Part shown: in pieces, positions 17,432 through 26,352 of the stretch
How positions within the stretch are numbered: the first letter of the stretch is position 1
How the letters are laid out: each line of letters opens with the position of its first letter
Source of the DNA: Lentisphaeria bacterium
GTDB lineage: Bacteria; Verrucomicrobiota; Lentisphaeria; Victivallales; Victivallaceae
DNA: 54,462 bases
NCBI GenBank assembly: GCA_017508135.1
Contig: JAFVZN010000026.1
Location: 1 to 54,462 of the forward strand
Direction: 5' to 3'
Translations under genes and position numbers: made by a program
Notes under the pieces: generated by a model
What the model saw: only the letters and a program-made list of their open reading frames with translations
Told to the model about the DNA's origin: nothing
The model's database searches: none

Positions 17432-18913
17432 ATGTTTCCGGTCAGCGTTGCCCGAATGAGGAGTATGGAACAGACGGCGATCGCCGCAGGTGTTCCGGAG
17501 TATGAGTTGATGTGCCGCGCCGGAAATGCGGCGGCTGACCTGATAGCGTTTCATTATCCGGCTCCGGGGCGTATCGTTATTCTTTGCGGCGGCGGAAACA
17601 ATGGCGGAGATGCGCTGGTTTGCGCGCGGAGATTGCATGAACGTTACCGCCGGGAAGTGGTGGTATTCAGTGTCCGGGACCGGGAAAGTTTTTCCGGATG
17701 CGCCGGAAATGCGGCATCTGATCTGCCGGATGATATCCCTTTTTACCTCAGAGATTCCCTTGAAAATGTTCATTTTTATCCCGGCGATGTGATCGTTGAC
17801 GGCTTGCTCGGTATCGGTTACAGCGGCGGGAAGATGCGGGAAAATATTGCCGCGTACATCCGGAAAGTCAATGCCGCATCGCTGCCGGTCGTGGCATTGG
17901 ATCTGCCCAGCGGTTTGAATGGCGATACCGGAGTCGTTTCCGATGCCGGAGCGGTCAATGCCGCACTGACCATAACCTTCGGTGCGCCGAAAACGGGGTT
18001 GTTTCTCAATGACGGCGCCCGGTACCGGGGGGTGTTGCGCCTGGTCGATATCGGTTTGGATAAAGGTGCAGATACCGGTGAATTTGAATGTTTTACCAAT
18101 ATTGATGCGCAACTCATTGTTCCGCGCTGTGAGTGTGATTGTCATAAAAATTCCCGGGGCAGGGTACTGGTTTGGGGCAGCAGTGAAAAATATCCCGGAG
18201 CCGCCGCATTGACTTCCGAAGCGGCATTGCGCTGCGGAAGCGGCATTGTCCGGTTGATCTCATGTGGAAGATGTGACCGCAACTTGCCGAATGCGGTGAT
18301 TTATCATCATATTCCCAACGGGTGTGACCCCGGGCGGGAAGCGGAACAGTTTTTTCCCTGCAGTGACGTGCTGATCGCCGGATGCGGCTGGGGGGATGAA
18401 ACGCCGCCGGAGGCGTTGAAAGCGGTGTGGAACTTCCCCGGAGTGGTGGTGCTTGACGCGGATGCGTTGAACCTTATCAGCCGGAATCCGGGAGTGTGGC
18501 AGGCGCGGGAAAATGTGATCATGACACCGCATCCGGGAGAAGCGGCGCGATTGGCGCACGCGGCGGGGATCGGAGAGGTTTCCTGCCGGAGAGTGCTGGC
18601 ATTGCTGCTTGCTGAAAAATACCATGCCTGCATAGTCTTGAAAGGCAAAGACACACTTATCGCTTCTCCTGAGGGGCGGATCATCGTCAGCAGCAGTGGA
18701 AATTTCAAACTTGCCACTGCCGGAAGCGGCGATGTGCTTGCCGGATGTATCGGTGCGTTTGCCGGAAATGGTTTGCCGCTGATGGATAGTGCGGCTCTGG
18801 GAGCTTATCTTCACGGCGTTGCCGGAGAAAACAGCTGCGGTATGATCGCCGATGATCTGCCGCTGCTTGCCGGGAAAATTCTGTCATCCATCCGGGAATC
18901 GCGGATTTTTTGA
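17432..18913 (+). CDS. nnrDE: Bifunctional NAD(P)H-hydrate epimerase/dehydratase
   Basis: Repairs damaged NADHX and NADPHX. The N-terminal YjeF domain (about 1-215) epimerises the hydrate: GGGNNGGDALVCARRL near 50-65, VDGLLGIGYSG near 118 and ALDLPSGLNGDTG near 152. The C-terminal ribokinase-like domain (about 235-493) is the ADP/ATP-dependent dehydratase: GSSEKYPGAAALTSEAALRCGSG, DADALNLI near 340, MTPHPGEAARL near 362 and the phosphate loop AGSGDVLAGCIGAF near 430. At 493 residues it is the standard fused length. Starts 2 bases after lspA; last gene of the ychF cluster. Confidence 0.94.
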   Translation: MFPVSVARMRSMEQTAIAAGVPEYELMCRAGNAAADLIAFHYPAPGRIVILCGGGNNGGDALVCARRLHERYRREVVVFSVRDRESFSGCAGNAASDLPDDIPFYLRDSLENVHFYPGDVIVDGLLGIGYSGGKMRENIAAYIRKVNAASLPVVALDLPSGLNGDTGVVSDAGAVNAALTITFGAPKTGLFLNDGARYRGVLRLVDIGLDKGADTGEFECFTNIDAQLIVPRCECDCHKNSRGRVLVWGSSEKYPGAAALTSEAALRCGSGIVRLISCGRCDRNLPNAVIYHHIPNGCDPGREAEQFFPCSDVLIAGCGWGDETPPEALKAVWNFPGVVVLDADALNLISRNPGVWQARENVIMTPHPGEAARLAHAAGIGEVSCRRVLALLLAEKYHACIVLKGKDTLIASPEGRIIVSSSGNFKLATAGSGDVLAGCIGAFAGNGLPLMDSAALGAYLHGVAGENSCGMIADDLPLLAGKILSSIRESRIF

Positions 18914-19007
18914 AACATCGCTTTCAGTTGTCTCATAAAAAAACAAACCTTCCTCCTCCCCAAAACACTGTTTCGGAAAAATTATGGGATATTTGTGGCA
19001 TTGTACT

Positions 19008-19048
19008 AATAATTAGAATTTGCAAATTATTATAATGAGTGTTATATT
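19008..19048 (+). promoter_or_regulatory. Promoter and probable MarR operator of the RND pump operon
   Basis: TTGCAA (19020-19025), 17-bp spacer, TATATT (19043-19048). The perfect 12-bp palindrome AATTTGCAAATT (19017-19028) covers the -35 box, and a wider pair AATAATT (19008-19014)/AATTATT (19025-19031) surrounds it. A repressor dimer here would block the promoter, which fits autoregulation by the MarR protein encoded next. The rest of 18914-19153 shows no gene. Confidence 0.6.
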
Positions 19049-19153
19049 ATATCCATAAATATTATCTGAAAGAGGCAATGATTTTCTGGAGTTTTTGAGA
19101 ACTGTTGAAATTGCTTCTGAAAAAAGCATGAAATTCAGAGAGGCATTTACGTC

Positions 19154-19636
19154 ATGGCAGAAGAAAGCAAAAATGTCGGTCGCATACAGCAGTTGATCTG
19201 CGGATGCGCGGATGAGTTACGCGATTACTGGCTGGCGCAGCAGTCGGCAAAGGATGTGAGTGCCATCATGGCACTTTCCATCAGTCAGCAGCGGATGTTG
19301 CGTAAAGTGTGGCGGATGACTGCGGAACGTCAGGACGGGGTCATGCTCCGGGAACTGGCGGACCAGTTGTCGCTCTCCTGCAGTGCGGTGTCGGTCATGG
19401 TCGATGCCATGGTCAAACGCGGAGTTCTGGTGCGGCAGCCGTCGCAGGAGGATCGCCGGAAAGTGTTGATCCGTATTTCCGATTCCGGGAAGGCATTTTC
19501 GCAGAGGTACGATAAGATGTTTGAAGGTTTGTGTCAGGAGTTTGCCGCCGGAAAAAGTGCGGCGGAAATGGAGGCATTCACCGGGATGCTTGATGAATTC
19601 ATTACATTTTTATACCAAAAAAATGAGGAAAAATAA
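19154..19636 (+). CDS. MarR family transcriptional regulator
   Basis: A 160-residue winged-helix regulator. The DNA-binding region runs about 60-110: LRELADQLSLSCSAVSVMVDAMVKRGVLVRQPS, then the wing with the family signature EDRRKVLIRIS. The flanking helices would dimerise. It is the first gene of the operon that encodes the adaptor and the RND pump (gap to the adaptor about 12 bases), so it most likely represses the pump until an inducer binds. Its probable operator lies over the -35 box upstream. The inducer is unknown. Confidence 0.9.
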   Translation: MAEESKNVGRIQQLICGCADELRDYWLAQQSAKDVSAIMALSISQQRMLRKVWRMTAERQDGVMLRELADQLSLSCSAVSVMVDAMVKRGVLVRQPSQEDRRKVLIRISDSGKAFSQRYDKMFEGLCQEFAAGKSAAEMEAFTGMLDEFITFLYQKNEEK

Positions 19637-19648
19637 GAGGTGAAAGAA

Positions 19649-20746
19649 ATGAAAAAATTTTATTCTGTGATCGCCGGGTGCATGTTGGCGTGTTCAACAC
19701 TTATGGGGGCGGCGGAACGTCCGCCGGAAATGGTGAACGTTGATAAGGTGAAACTTATCGATGCCAGCATCAAAAAACGTTACATCGGAACGCTGATTTC
19801 CGCATTGGACGTGAGTTTGGTTCCGCGTATCTCCGGTATCATCGAAAAGAAGCTGTTTGAAAACGGTGATCTGGTCAAAAAAGGTCAGCTGCTCTTCCAG
19901 CTGGAAGATACCACCTACCGGGCGCAGCTTGCCGCCGCCAAAGCGAAAGTCGAACAGTGTCAGGCGGAATTCAACTTCGCATCTGCCAATTTGAAGCGTG
20001 TCACCACGCTGAGAAAGCAGAATGCGGTCTCTGAAAGTGCCTACGATGAAGCCGTGCGGCTGGAAGGTACCAGCAAAGCGGCACTTGCCGCGGCAAAAGC
20101 GTCATTGATCGATGCCGAAAACAATTTGAGCTATACCAGAATCGTTTCTCCCATCGACGGACGTGTCGGTAAGGCAGTACTTTCTGACTTCAACTATGTG
20201 ACCCCGTCGACGGGATCGCTGGTGACGGTGGTTTCCACAACTCCCATGTATTTGAATTTCTCCATCAGTGCGCGGGACTTCTACAAATATTTCGGTTCTA
20301 TTGAAAACATCCGCAAATCTGCGAAGATCACCTTTGAACTTGCCGACGGAACTCTTTATAATGAAGCAGCGTTCCATATCCTGCTTCCGGAAAACCGTAT
20401 CGATAAGAAAACAGATACCGTTTTGATCCGCGGTTACTTCAACAACCCGGAGCTGAAGCTGCTGCCCGACAGTCTGGTAACTACCTATTTGTCCCGTTCC
20501 ATCGGCAAAAAACAGACTGTTCCTCCAACTGCCATCCTCAATGACAGCAAAGGCAACTACGTTCTGGTTGTCGGCAAAGATAACATGGTCAGCCGCCGCA
20601 ATGTCACCGTAGGTGATCTGGTCGGCGGACAGCAGATCATTGAATCCGGGTTGGCGACCGGCGAAGTCGTGGTCGTCGATGGTACGCACAAGGCGCGTCC
20701 GGGAGCCAAGATCGTTCCGGTTTATCCCAAAGCGGAGAAGAAGTAA
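19649..20746 (+). CDS. RND efflux periplasmic adaptor (AcrA/MexA-like)
   Basis: Membrane fusion protein linking the inner-membrane pump to an outer-membrane channel. 365 residues from the ATG at 19649, chosen over a GTG at 19640 because AAGAGGTGA ends about 6 bases before it. The signal region is MKKFYSVIAGCMLACSTLMGAA, and a lipid-anchored start at a Cys is possible. Barrel-sandwich halves are VPRISGIIEKKLFENGDLVKKGQLLFQLED (about 50-80) and NLSYTRIVSPIDGRVGK (about 150-167), separated by an alpha-hairpin coiled coil (85-140). A beta-barrel and a membrane-proximal domain follow, with GLATGEVVVVDG near 337. The stop is directly followed by the pump ATG. Confidence 0.92.
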   Translation: MKKFYSVIAGCMLACSTLMGAAERPPEMVNVDKVKLIDASIKKRYIGTLISALDVSLVPRISGIIEKKLFENGDLVKKGQLLFQLEDTTYRAQLAAAKAKVEQCQAEFNFASANLKRVTTLRKQNAVSESAYDEAVRLEGTSKAALAAAKASLIDAENNLSYTRIVSPIDGRVGKAVLSDFNYVTPSTGSLVTVVSTTPMYLNFSISARDFYKYFGSIENIRKSAKITFELADGTLYNEAAFHILLPENRIDKKTDTVLIRGYFNNPELKLLPDSLVTTYLSRSIGKKQTVPPTAILNDSKGNYVLVVGKDNMVSRRNVTVGDLVGGQQIIESGLATGEVVVVDGTHKARPGAKIVPVYPKAEKK

Positions 20747-23700
20747 ATGTTTTCGCAAATATTTATTGACCGGCCGAAACTGGCAATGGTGATCTCGATA
20801 GTCACCGTTATTGCCGGATTGTTGTGTGTGACACAGGCTCCGATCGCGGAATATCCGGAAATCGCGCCGCCGACGATCATGGTCTGGGCGAGCTACACCG
20901 GCGCCAGTGCGTCGGAAGTGTCCAACACGGTTGCGACTGTTATCGAGGAGCAGATGAACGGTTTGGAAAATCTGCTCTACTTTTCCAGTACCAGCAGCGA
21001 TACCGGAACCTATATGCTGGAAATCACCTTTGAATCCGGAACCGATACCGACATCGCGCTGGTGAACGTGCAGAACGCTGTAAAGCGCGCTGAACCGCTG
21101 TTGCCGCAGTCGGTGAAAGACAACGGAGTGCGGCAGTTCAAGCGTTCCGGAGACATCTTGAGTTTGTACAACTTTACCACTGACGGCAGTAAATTGTCGC
21201 TCACGGAATTGTCGAACTTTATCCGGACCAACGTGCGCGACCCGCTGACCCGTATTCCCGGTGTCAGTGAAGTCAGTATCATGGGTGAACGTAATTACAG
21301 TATGCGTATCTGGTTGAATGCCAGTCACATGGCGCAGCTCGGAATCAAAACTGAAGATGTGCGTAATGCCGTTCAATCTCAGAATATTCAGGCCGCCGCC
21401 GGCAGTGTCGGTGCTGAAAGTGCCAACGATTTCCTGCAGTTGAAACTCAACGCGCTCGGACGTCTTGACAGCGTGGAGCAGTTCTCCAACATCATCGTCC
21501 GCAGCGGTGATGGCGGTTCCCAGATCAAATTGGGGGATATTGCCCGTATCGAACTTGGCGCAGAAAACTATTCCAATGGTGCGCGTTTGAACGGAACAGA
21601 TGCAATTTCTCTGTTGATTTACCGCAATACCGATGCCAACGCCATTGATGTCGTCGATCAGTGCAACGCACTGCTGGAGGAGATCAAGCGCACTCAGTTC
21701 CCTGAGGGTGTCGATTATTCGATCTCCTATGACCCCACCCGGTATATCCGGGTGTCGATGGCGGAAATTTTTGAAACACTTATTATGACACTTATTCTGG
21801 TGGTTATCATCACCTGGGTGTTTTTGCAGGATTGGCGGGCGACTCTGATCCCGGTGCTGGCGATCCCCGTGAGCTTGATCGGTACGTTTATCTTCCTTAT
21901 TCCGATGGGCTTCTCCATAAATTTGCTGACGATGTTCGGGCTTATTCTGGTTATCGGTTCGCTGGTGGACGATGCTATCGTGGTGACGGAAAACACCATA
22001 CGGTTGATTGAGGAGGAGAACCTTTCCCCGAAAGAGGCCGCCAAAAAGTCGATGAAGCAGATCACCGGAGCCATTATAGCCACCACGCTGGTGACGGTGG
22101 CGATCTATGTGCCCGTGGCATTTTACGGCGGAATGGTTGGAACTATTTATATGCAGTTTGCGGTAACGATGTGTATTTCACTGTGTCTGTCGACCTTCAA
22201 CGCCATGACTTTGAGTCCGGCGTTGTGCGGATTGCTGCTGCGCAAGCCCAAAGAGCAAAAGATGTTCAAATTGTTCAACTGGACACTGGATTGGACACGG
22301 AGAAAATATCTGGGTGTTTCCGCATTCATGGTGAGATATACCGTTGTTGCAGTGTTGATTTTTGCGGCAGTTATTTACTTCAACGTCCATTACTTCAAAA
22401 CGATTCCCAGTTCCTTTATTCCGCCGGAAGACAAGGGTGCGTTGATGGGTATGGTCGATCTGCCGCCCGGAGCGACGCTGAAACGTACGACTGAAGCACT
22501 GAAAAAGGCAGAAGATTCGATCATGAATATTCCCGGTGTGGAAAATATCATCGGTATTACCGGATTCAGCTTTACCAGCGGTACCGGTGAAAACGTCGGA
22601 AGTTTGATCGTCACACTCAAAGATTGGAGTGAACGTACTACGCCGGAAACCCAGATCGGTGCTATCCAGCAGAAGGTGCAGGCGGCGGTCTCCCAGATCC
22701 CCGAAGCGCGGATCGTCTTCTTCCAGCCGCCGGCGATCATGGGACTCGGTGTTACCGGCGGTGTGACCTTCATGCTTCAGGCGAATGCCGGTCAGACTCC
22801 GCAGGAGCTTTACAGAGCTATGGGATTGCTGTTGATGGAGCTGTATAAACTGCCGGATGTCAAGATCGCATTCGGTAACTTTGAAGCGACCACCCCGCAG
22901 CTGTATCTGGATATCGACCGGGAAAAGGCTGAGGCGATGGGCGTTCCGGTCAGCAGGATTTTCCAGTCATTGCAGGGAAAGATCGCCTCTACTTACATCA
23001 ACGACTTCAACTTGCTGGGGTACTCTTTCAAGGTCAAGATGCAGGCGGAAGCCGGAGACCGTTCCGCTATCAGCGATATTGAGCAGATCATGATAAGTTC
23101 CAACAATGGTGACATGGTTCCGCTGTCGGCGTTCGCCGAAGTTAAGCGTACCATCGGTCCGCGTTTGATAACCCGTTTCAATCAGTTGATGTCTGCTAAA
23201 ATCACCGTCGAAGGCAAGAGCGGTGTCACCAGTCATGCCATCATGCGGCATATCGAACGCATCGTGAAAGAAAAGCTGCCCAAAGGATACCAGATCAGTT
23301 GGACTGACCAGAGTTATCAGGAGCGCGGCAACGAAGGGCGTATCATTCCGTTGTTGATATTGGCGATGGTATTCGGTTATCTCTTCCTGGTCGGACAGTA
23401 TGAAAGCTGGACGATGCCGATCTCTGTGGTGCTCTCCTTTGCGTTTGCCATGCTGGGCGGATTTATGGGCATGAGCTGGTTCGGTCAGGATTTCAGTATC
23501 TACGCGCAGCTGGGTATCATCATGCTGATCGGTCTTGCCTGCAAGAACTCCATTCTGATGGTGGAACTTTCCAAGCAGGAGCGGGAAAGCGGCAAGTCGG
23601 TTTTCGAAGCGGCGCAGAACGGATTCAGTCAGCGTTACCGTTCCGTGCTGATGACGGCATGGTCGTTTATCATCGGTGTGTTCCCCATGGTCATCGCCAC

Positions 23701-23866
23701 CGGAGCCGGTGCCGGAAGCCGGAGAGCTATCGGTATTTCCACATTCTGGGGAATGCTGCTGTCGACCATCTTCGGTATAGTCTTTGTTCCGCCGCTGTAC
23801 GCATTCTTCCAGAATATGCGTGAACGGATAATGGGCTACAACAAAAAGAAGAAAGAACAAGATTGA
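20747..23866 (+). CDS. RND efflux pump, HAE1 (AcrB/MexB) family
   Basis: Proton-driven trimeric inner-membrane exporter of hydrophobic compounds. The 1039 residues carry twelve membrane helices in the two-repeat AcrB layout. The proton-relay residues are present: the Asp pair in GSLVDDAIVVTENT near residue 407, and Lys in GLACKNSILMVELS near 930. The N-terminus FIDRPKLAMVISIVTVIAG and the signature PIAEYPEIAPPTIMV are typical HAE1. It starts immediately after the adaptor stop codon. No outer-membrane TolC-type gene is present in this operon, so the pump must borrow one encoded elsewhere. Substrates cannot be predicted. Confidence 0.95.
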   Translation: MFSQIFIDRPKLAMVISIVTVIAGLLCVTQAPIAEYPEIAPPTIMVWASYTGASASEVSNTVATVIEEQMNGLENLLYFSSTSSDTGTYMLEITFESGTDTDIALVNVQNAVKRAEPLLPQSVKDNGVRQFKRSGDILSLYNFTTDGSKLSLTELSNFIRTNVRDPLTRIPGVSEVSIMGERNYSMRIWLNASHMAQLGIKTEDVRNAVQSQNIQAAAGSVGAESANDFLQLKLNALGRLDSVEQFSNIIVRSGDGGSQIKLGDIARIELGAENYSNGARLNGTDAISLLIYRNTDANAIDVVDQCNALLEEIKRTQFPEGVDYSISYDPTRYIRVSMAEIFETLIMTLILVVIITWVFLQDWRATLIPVLAIPVSLIGTFIFLIPMGFSINLLTMFGLILVIGSLVDDAIVVTENTIRLIEEENLSPKEAAKKSMKQITGAIIATTLVTVAIYVPVAFYGGMVGTIYMQFAVTMCISLCLSTFNAMTLSPALCGLLLRKPKEQKMFKLFNWTLDWTRRKYLGVSAFMVRYTVVAVLIFAAVIYFNVHYFKTIPSSFIPPEDKGALMGMVDLPPGATLKRTTEALKKAEDSIMNIPGVENIIGITGFSFTSGTGENVGSLIVTLKDWSERTTPETQIGAIQQKVQAAVSQIPEARIVFFQPPAIMGLGVTGGVTFMLQANAGQTPQELYRAMGLLLMELYKLPDVKIAFGNFEATTPQLYLDIDREKAEAMGVPVSRIFQSLQGKIASTYINDFNLLGYSFKVKMQAEAGDRSAISDIEQIMISSNNGDMVPLSAFAEVKRTIGPRLITRFNQLMSAKITVEGKSGVTSHAIMRHIERIVKEKLPKGYQISWTDQSYQERGNEGRIIPLLILAMVFGYLFLVGQYESWTMPISVVLSFAFAMLGGFMGMSWFGQDFSIYAQLGIIMLIGLACKNSILMVELSKQERESGKSVFEAAQNGFSQRYRSVLMTAWSFIIGVFPMVIATGAGAGSRRAIGISTFWGMLLSTIFGIVFVPPLYAFFQNMRERIMGYNKKKKEQD

Positions 23867-24534
23867 TAAGCGTTGTTAAAAAAACGTGTATGATATTCTC
23901 CTTCCTTGCGGCGGCGGCTGTTATGGCTGCTGCGGCGGGGGAGGGGGAATCCGCTTTTGACGTGTTGCGGAAAGAGAACGCACAGCTCCGCTCTCAGCTG
24001 ATAAAGCTGAACGCGGAACTCTCTTTGATGCGGTTGTGGCTTGCCGGAATGGTTTCCGGAGAAGCGGAAGTTGCTCCGGAGCAGAAAGCGTTACTGTTGA
24101 CCAAGTTCAACGAAGTTGTCCGCAGAGGACAGGAGCTGGCGTTGAAATCCGGCGATGTCACGCGGGAGTTGCGGCGGTTGCTTTTATCGCTGAAACTGGA
24201 TGATGCGGTGCGTATCCGCTACACCATGCTGTTGGACGAACTGGACCGGATGGCGCAGGAATTTTCCGGTGCCGTGGTGAAAACTGACAGTAAAAATCTT
24301 GATTTGCGGATAATTTCTATGGACAGCAAACTCCATATCGCGGTCGTGTCCGGAGGATTGCGGGAGGGGATTTTTCCCGGTATGGTATTGTATCCGATGG
24401 GGAATCCATCTTCCAAACTGCGCTTGCGGGTGATTGGTGTCCGCAGTGGGGCGTGCGCGGTCGATCTTGCCGGTGGCGAATGGAGTGAAGTCACTCCCGG
24501 TATGCGTCTTACACCATTCAAGCGCGACCGGTGA
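23863..24534 (+). CDS. Exported coiled-coil protein of unknown function (pump operon)
   Basis: I do not recognise this protein. It begins at a TTG (23863) overlapping the end of the pump gene by 4 bases, or at the ATG at 23890; both leave a hydrophobic signal-like segment (IFSFLAAAAVMAAAA). Residues about 30-60 and 75-145 are predicted helical with coiled-coil character (LRKENAQLRSQLIKLNAEL). The last 70 residues look like a small beta domain with GGLREGIFPGMVLYPMGN and GEWSEVTPGMRL, a pattern similar to MreC-type or SH3-like beta barrels. Its overlap with the pump gene says it is made with the pump, perhaps as a periplasmic accessory. The tandem repeat begins 6 bases after its stop. Confidence 0.6.
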   Translation: MISVVKKTCMIFSFLAAAAVMAAAAGEGESAFDVLRKENAQLRSQLIKLNAELSLMRLWLAGMVSGEAEVAPEQKALLLTKFNEVVRRGQELALKSGDVTRELRRLLLSLKLDDAVRIRYTMLLDELDRMAQEFSGAVVKTDSKNLDLRIISMDSKLHIAVVSGGLREGIFPGMVLYPMGNPSSKLRLRVIGVRSGACAVDLAGGEWSEVTPGMRLTPFKRDR

Positions 24535-24540
24535 TGTCAG

Positions 24541-24812
24541 CGGAGGCGGCTCGCGGACAATCTCTTGTCAAGTCATCGGTCGTAAATTCAGTTGAGTACA
24601 GTCGTACACTCCTTCATTTACGCCTCGACTTGATGTCGACCTTGACTCACGATCCATCCTCCGCTTGCGGAGGCGGCTCGCGGACAATCTCTTGTCAAGT
24701 CATCGGTCGTAAATTCAGTTGAGTACAGTCGTACACTCCTTCATTTACGCCTCGACTTGGCGTCGACCTTGCCTCACGATCCATCCTCCGCTTGCGGAGG
24801 CGGCTCGCAGGC
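24541..24812. repeat. 127-bp tandem repeat with nested hairpin
   Basis: Two full units (24541-24667 and 24668-24794) differ at only 3 of 127 positions; a third unit is cut after about 16 bases. Within each unit nested complementary arms are visible in order: TCAAGTC, CGTAAAT, GAGTAC ... GTAC-CTC, ATTTACG, GACTTGA, so the unit can fold into one long hairpin. CCTCCGC and GCGGAGG form another hairpin at each unit junction. No gene is supported in 24535-24926; a short open frame here is only the repeat. Confidence 0.85.
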
Positions 24813-24819
24813 ACATAGC

Positions 24820-24852
24820 AAAAAAGGCAGTTTCCCGGCGGGTAACTGCCTT
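24820..24852 (-). terminator. Terminator of the oxidoreductase gene
   Basis: On the minus strand AAGGCAGTT (24852-24844) pairs with AACTGCCTT (24832-24824) and runs into six Ts. The arms begin with the same AAGGCAG/CTGCCTT as the terminator at 143-198. Confidence 0.85.
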
Positions 24853-24926
24853 AACTGTATAAAAGCTCCGAACTCGACCGGCGGATGTATCGCAAGACAA
24901 CGCCGCAGTTTCGCTTTTAAGTAAGG

Positions 24927-26156
24927 TTACTGCTGATTTCGGAACTTTTCGGCATCAAACGCCATAAAGTGACCGGCGAGCATCTCCTGCGGCGTTGCGC
25001 CTAAAAGTGATTGATCGTTTGCCGCCACCGCGCGGAGAAAATCCCGCATCAAACCGGCATCGCCGCCGCCATGTCCGCCGGAAAGTGCCTGGCTTTCGGC
25101 GTTGACATCGTAAATGGTTCCCTCTTTTTCTCCGAAGCGGGCGACTTTGATTTTGTTGCCGTCACCGTGGATTTCTCCGTGCGTGCCGCGAAATTCGCTT
25201 TCGCGGGAGACTTCATTGGAAAAGGCGGTCATGGTCATGGTTCCGGTGATATTGCCTTCGTAGAGGAAGTTCAACACCTGATTGTCCACAACATCGTTGT
25301 CACAGGCAAAGACACAGCGGCCGTAAGGACCGTTTTTCAATGCCGCCGAGACACCATCTTCGGTCATGTCGCTGGTTATGACATCCAGCGGCCAGTGGTG
25401 GGCTCCGGAGTTGAGGCGTTCAAAATAGAACTTTTTGGCAGAATAGATACATTCGTCAGCCAGCTTGCAATCCATGCAACGGTCGGCGGCACCGGCGGGG
25501 CGGTTGGCGGCAGTGAAATATTTCAATGAACCGAAACTGGTGACGTTGAGACATTTTTTGCCGACAAGGAAGTTCAATATATCCATGTCGTGACAACTTT
25601 TGGCAAGCAGCATCGGACAGGATTCGGCACTGTTGCGCCAGTTGCCCCGGACGAAACTGTGCGCCTGGTGCCAGTAGCCGACTTTCTCTATATGGCGGAA
25701 CGTGATAAGTTCGCCGATGACTCCGGAGTGGATAAGTTCGCGCAGTTTGCGGAAGTACGGAGAATAACGCAGCACGAAACAGACGCCGAAAACTATATTG
25801 CTACGGCACACCGCATCGCAGATCATGCGGCATCCGGCTTCATCGGTCGCCATCGGCTTTTCCAGCAGGATATGGTAATGGCGTTTGGCAAAAGCTACCG
25901 TCGGTTCAACGTGAAGTTTATCCTGAGTGGCGATGATGACAGCATCGGCAAGGCGGGGCTTGTCGAGCATCTCCCGGAAATCGGTGAAACAGTTTTCATC
26001 CGGGATATTATGGAGTTTTTTCATCCGGTTGCGGCGATAATCATCGGGGTCGGCAACGGCGACGACCTGAGCTTCGTCCGGGTGTTTCAAAATATAATTT
26101 CCATACCCGTAACCTCTGGAACCGGCTCCGACAATGGCTGTTTTCAACGGTGGCAT
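24927..26156 (-). CDS. Gfo/Idh/MocA family oxidoreductase
   Basis: NAD(P)-dependent dehydrogenase of a sugar or inositol-like substrate. 409 residues from the ATG at 26156, which has AAAGGAG about 8 bases upstream; the earlier ATG at 26180 lacks one. The Rossmann domain starts with AIVGAGSRGYGYGNYI (7-22). The family signature LLEKPMATD lies near 95 with the catalytic Lys, and KSCHDMDILNFLVG near 185 carries the conserved His/Asp. An unusual cysteine cluster CMDCKLADEC (about 226-235) sits in the substrate domain. It is divergent from the large glycosidase-like gene, so both may act on one glycan. Substrate unknown. Confidence 0.88.
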   Translation of the reverse strand: MPPLKTAIVGAGSRGYGYGNYILKHPDEAQVVAVADPDDYRRNRMKKLHNIPDENCFTDFREMLDKPRLADAVIIATQDKLHVEPTVAFAKRHYHILLEKPMATDEAGCRMICDAVCRSNIVFGVCFVLRYSPYFRKLRELIHSGVIGELITFRHIEKVGYWHQAHSFVRGNWRNSAESCPMLLAKSCHDMDILNFLVGKKCLNVTSFGSLKYFTAANRPAGAADRCMDCKLADECIYSAKKFYFERLNSGAHHWPLDVITSDMTEDGVSAALKNGPYGRCVFACDNDVVDNQVLNFLYEGNITGTMTMTAFSNEVSRESEFRGTHGEIHGDGNKIKVARFGEKEGTIYDVNAESQALSGGHGGGDAGLMRDFLRAVAANDQSLLGATPQEMLAGHFMAFDAEKFRNQQ

Positions 26157-26200
26157 AAGATATACTCCTTTGTGCTGCATTCGGGAAATTTTCTCCGCTT

Positions 26201-26229
26201 AATATACTGTACGCTGTACGCCTTTTCAA
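26201..26229 (-). promoter_or_regulatory. Promoter of the oxidoreductase gene with direct repeat in the spacer
   Basis: Minus strand: TTGAAA (26229-26224), 17-bp spacer, TATATT (26206-26201). The spacer holds two adjacent TGTACGC copies (26208-26214 and 26215-26221, plus strand), which could be a regulator site. Confidence 0.75.
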
Positions 26230-26352
26230 GCAGAAAAGATACAGTTTTGCGATAAATAATTTTTTTGTACCGGGCATACTTGAATTTATGCGGCGGCGGT
26301 GGTATTTTATTCAGCGAATAAAATGCAATGCCGAAAACAGGGATCAGTTGTT

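Noticed and set aside
24531-24722. Short frame across the tandem repeat
   Set aside because: It is composed of repeat sequence and does not keep the same reading in the next unit.
24541-24812. CRISPR array or insertion sequence
   Set aside because: The units are 127 bp head to tail with no spacers, and there is no transposase frame or terminal target duplication.
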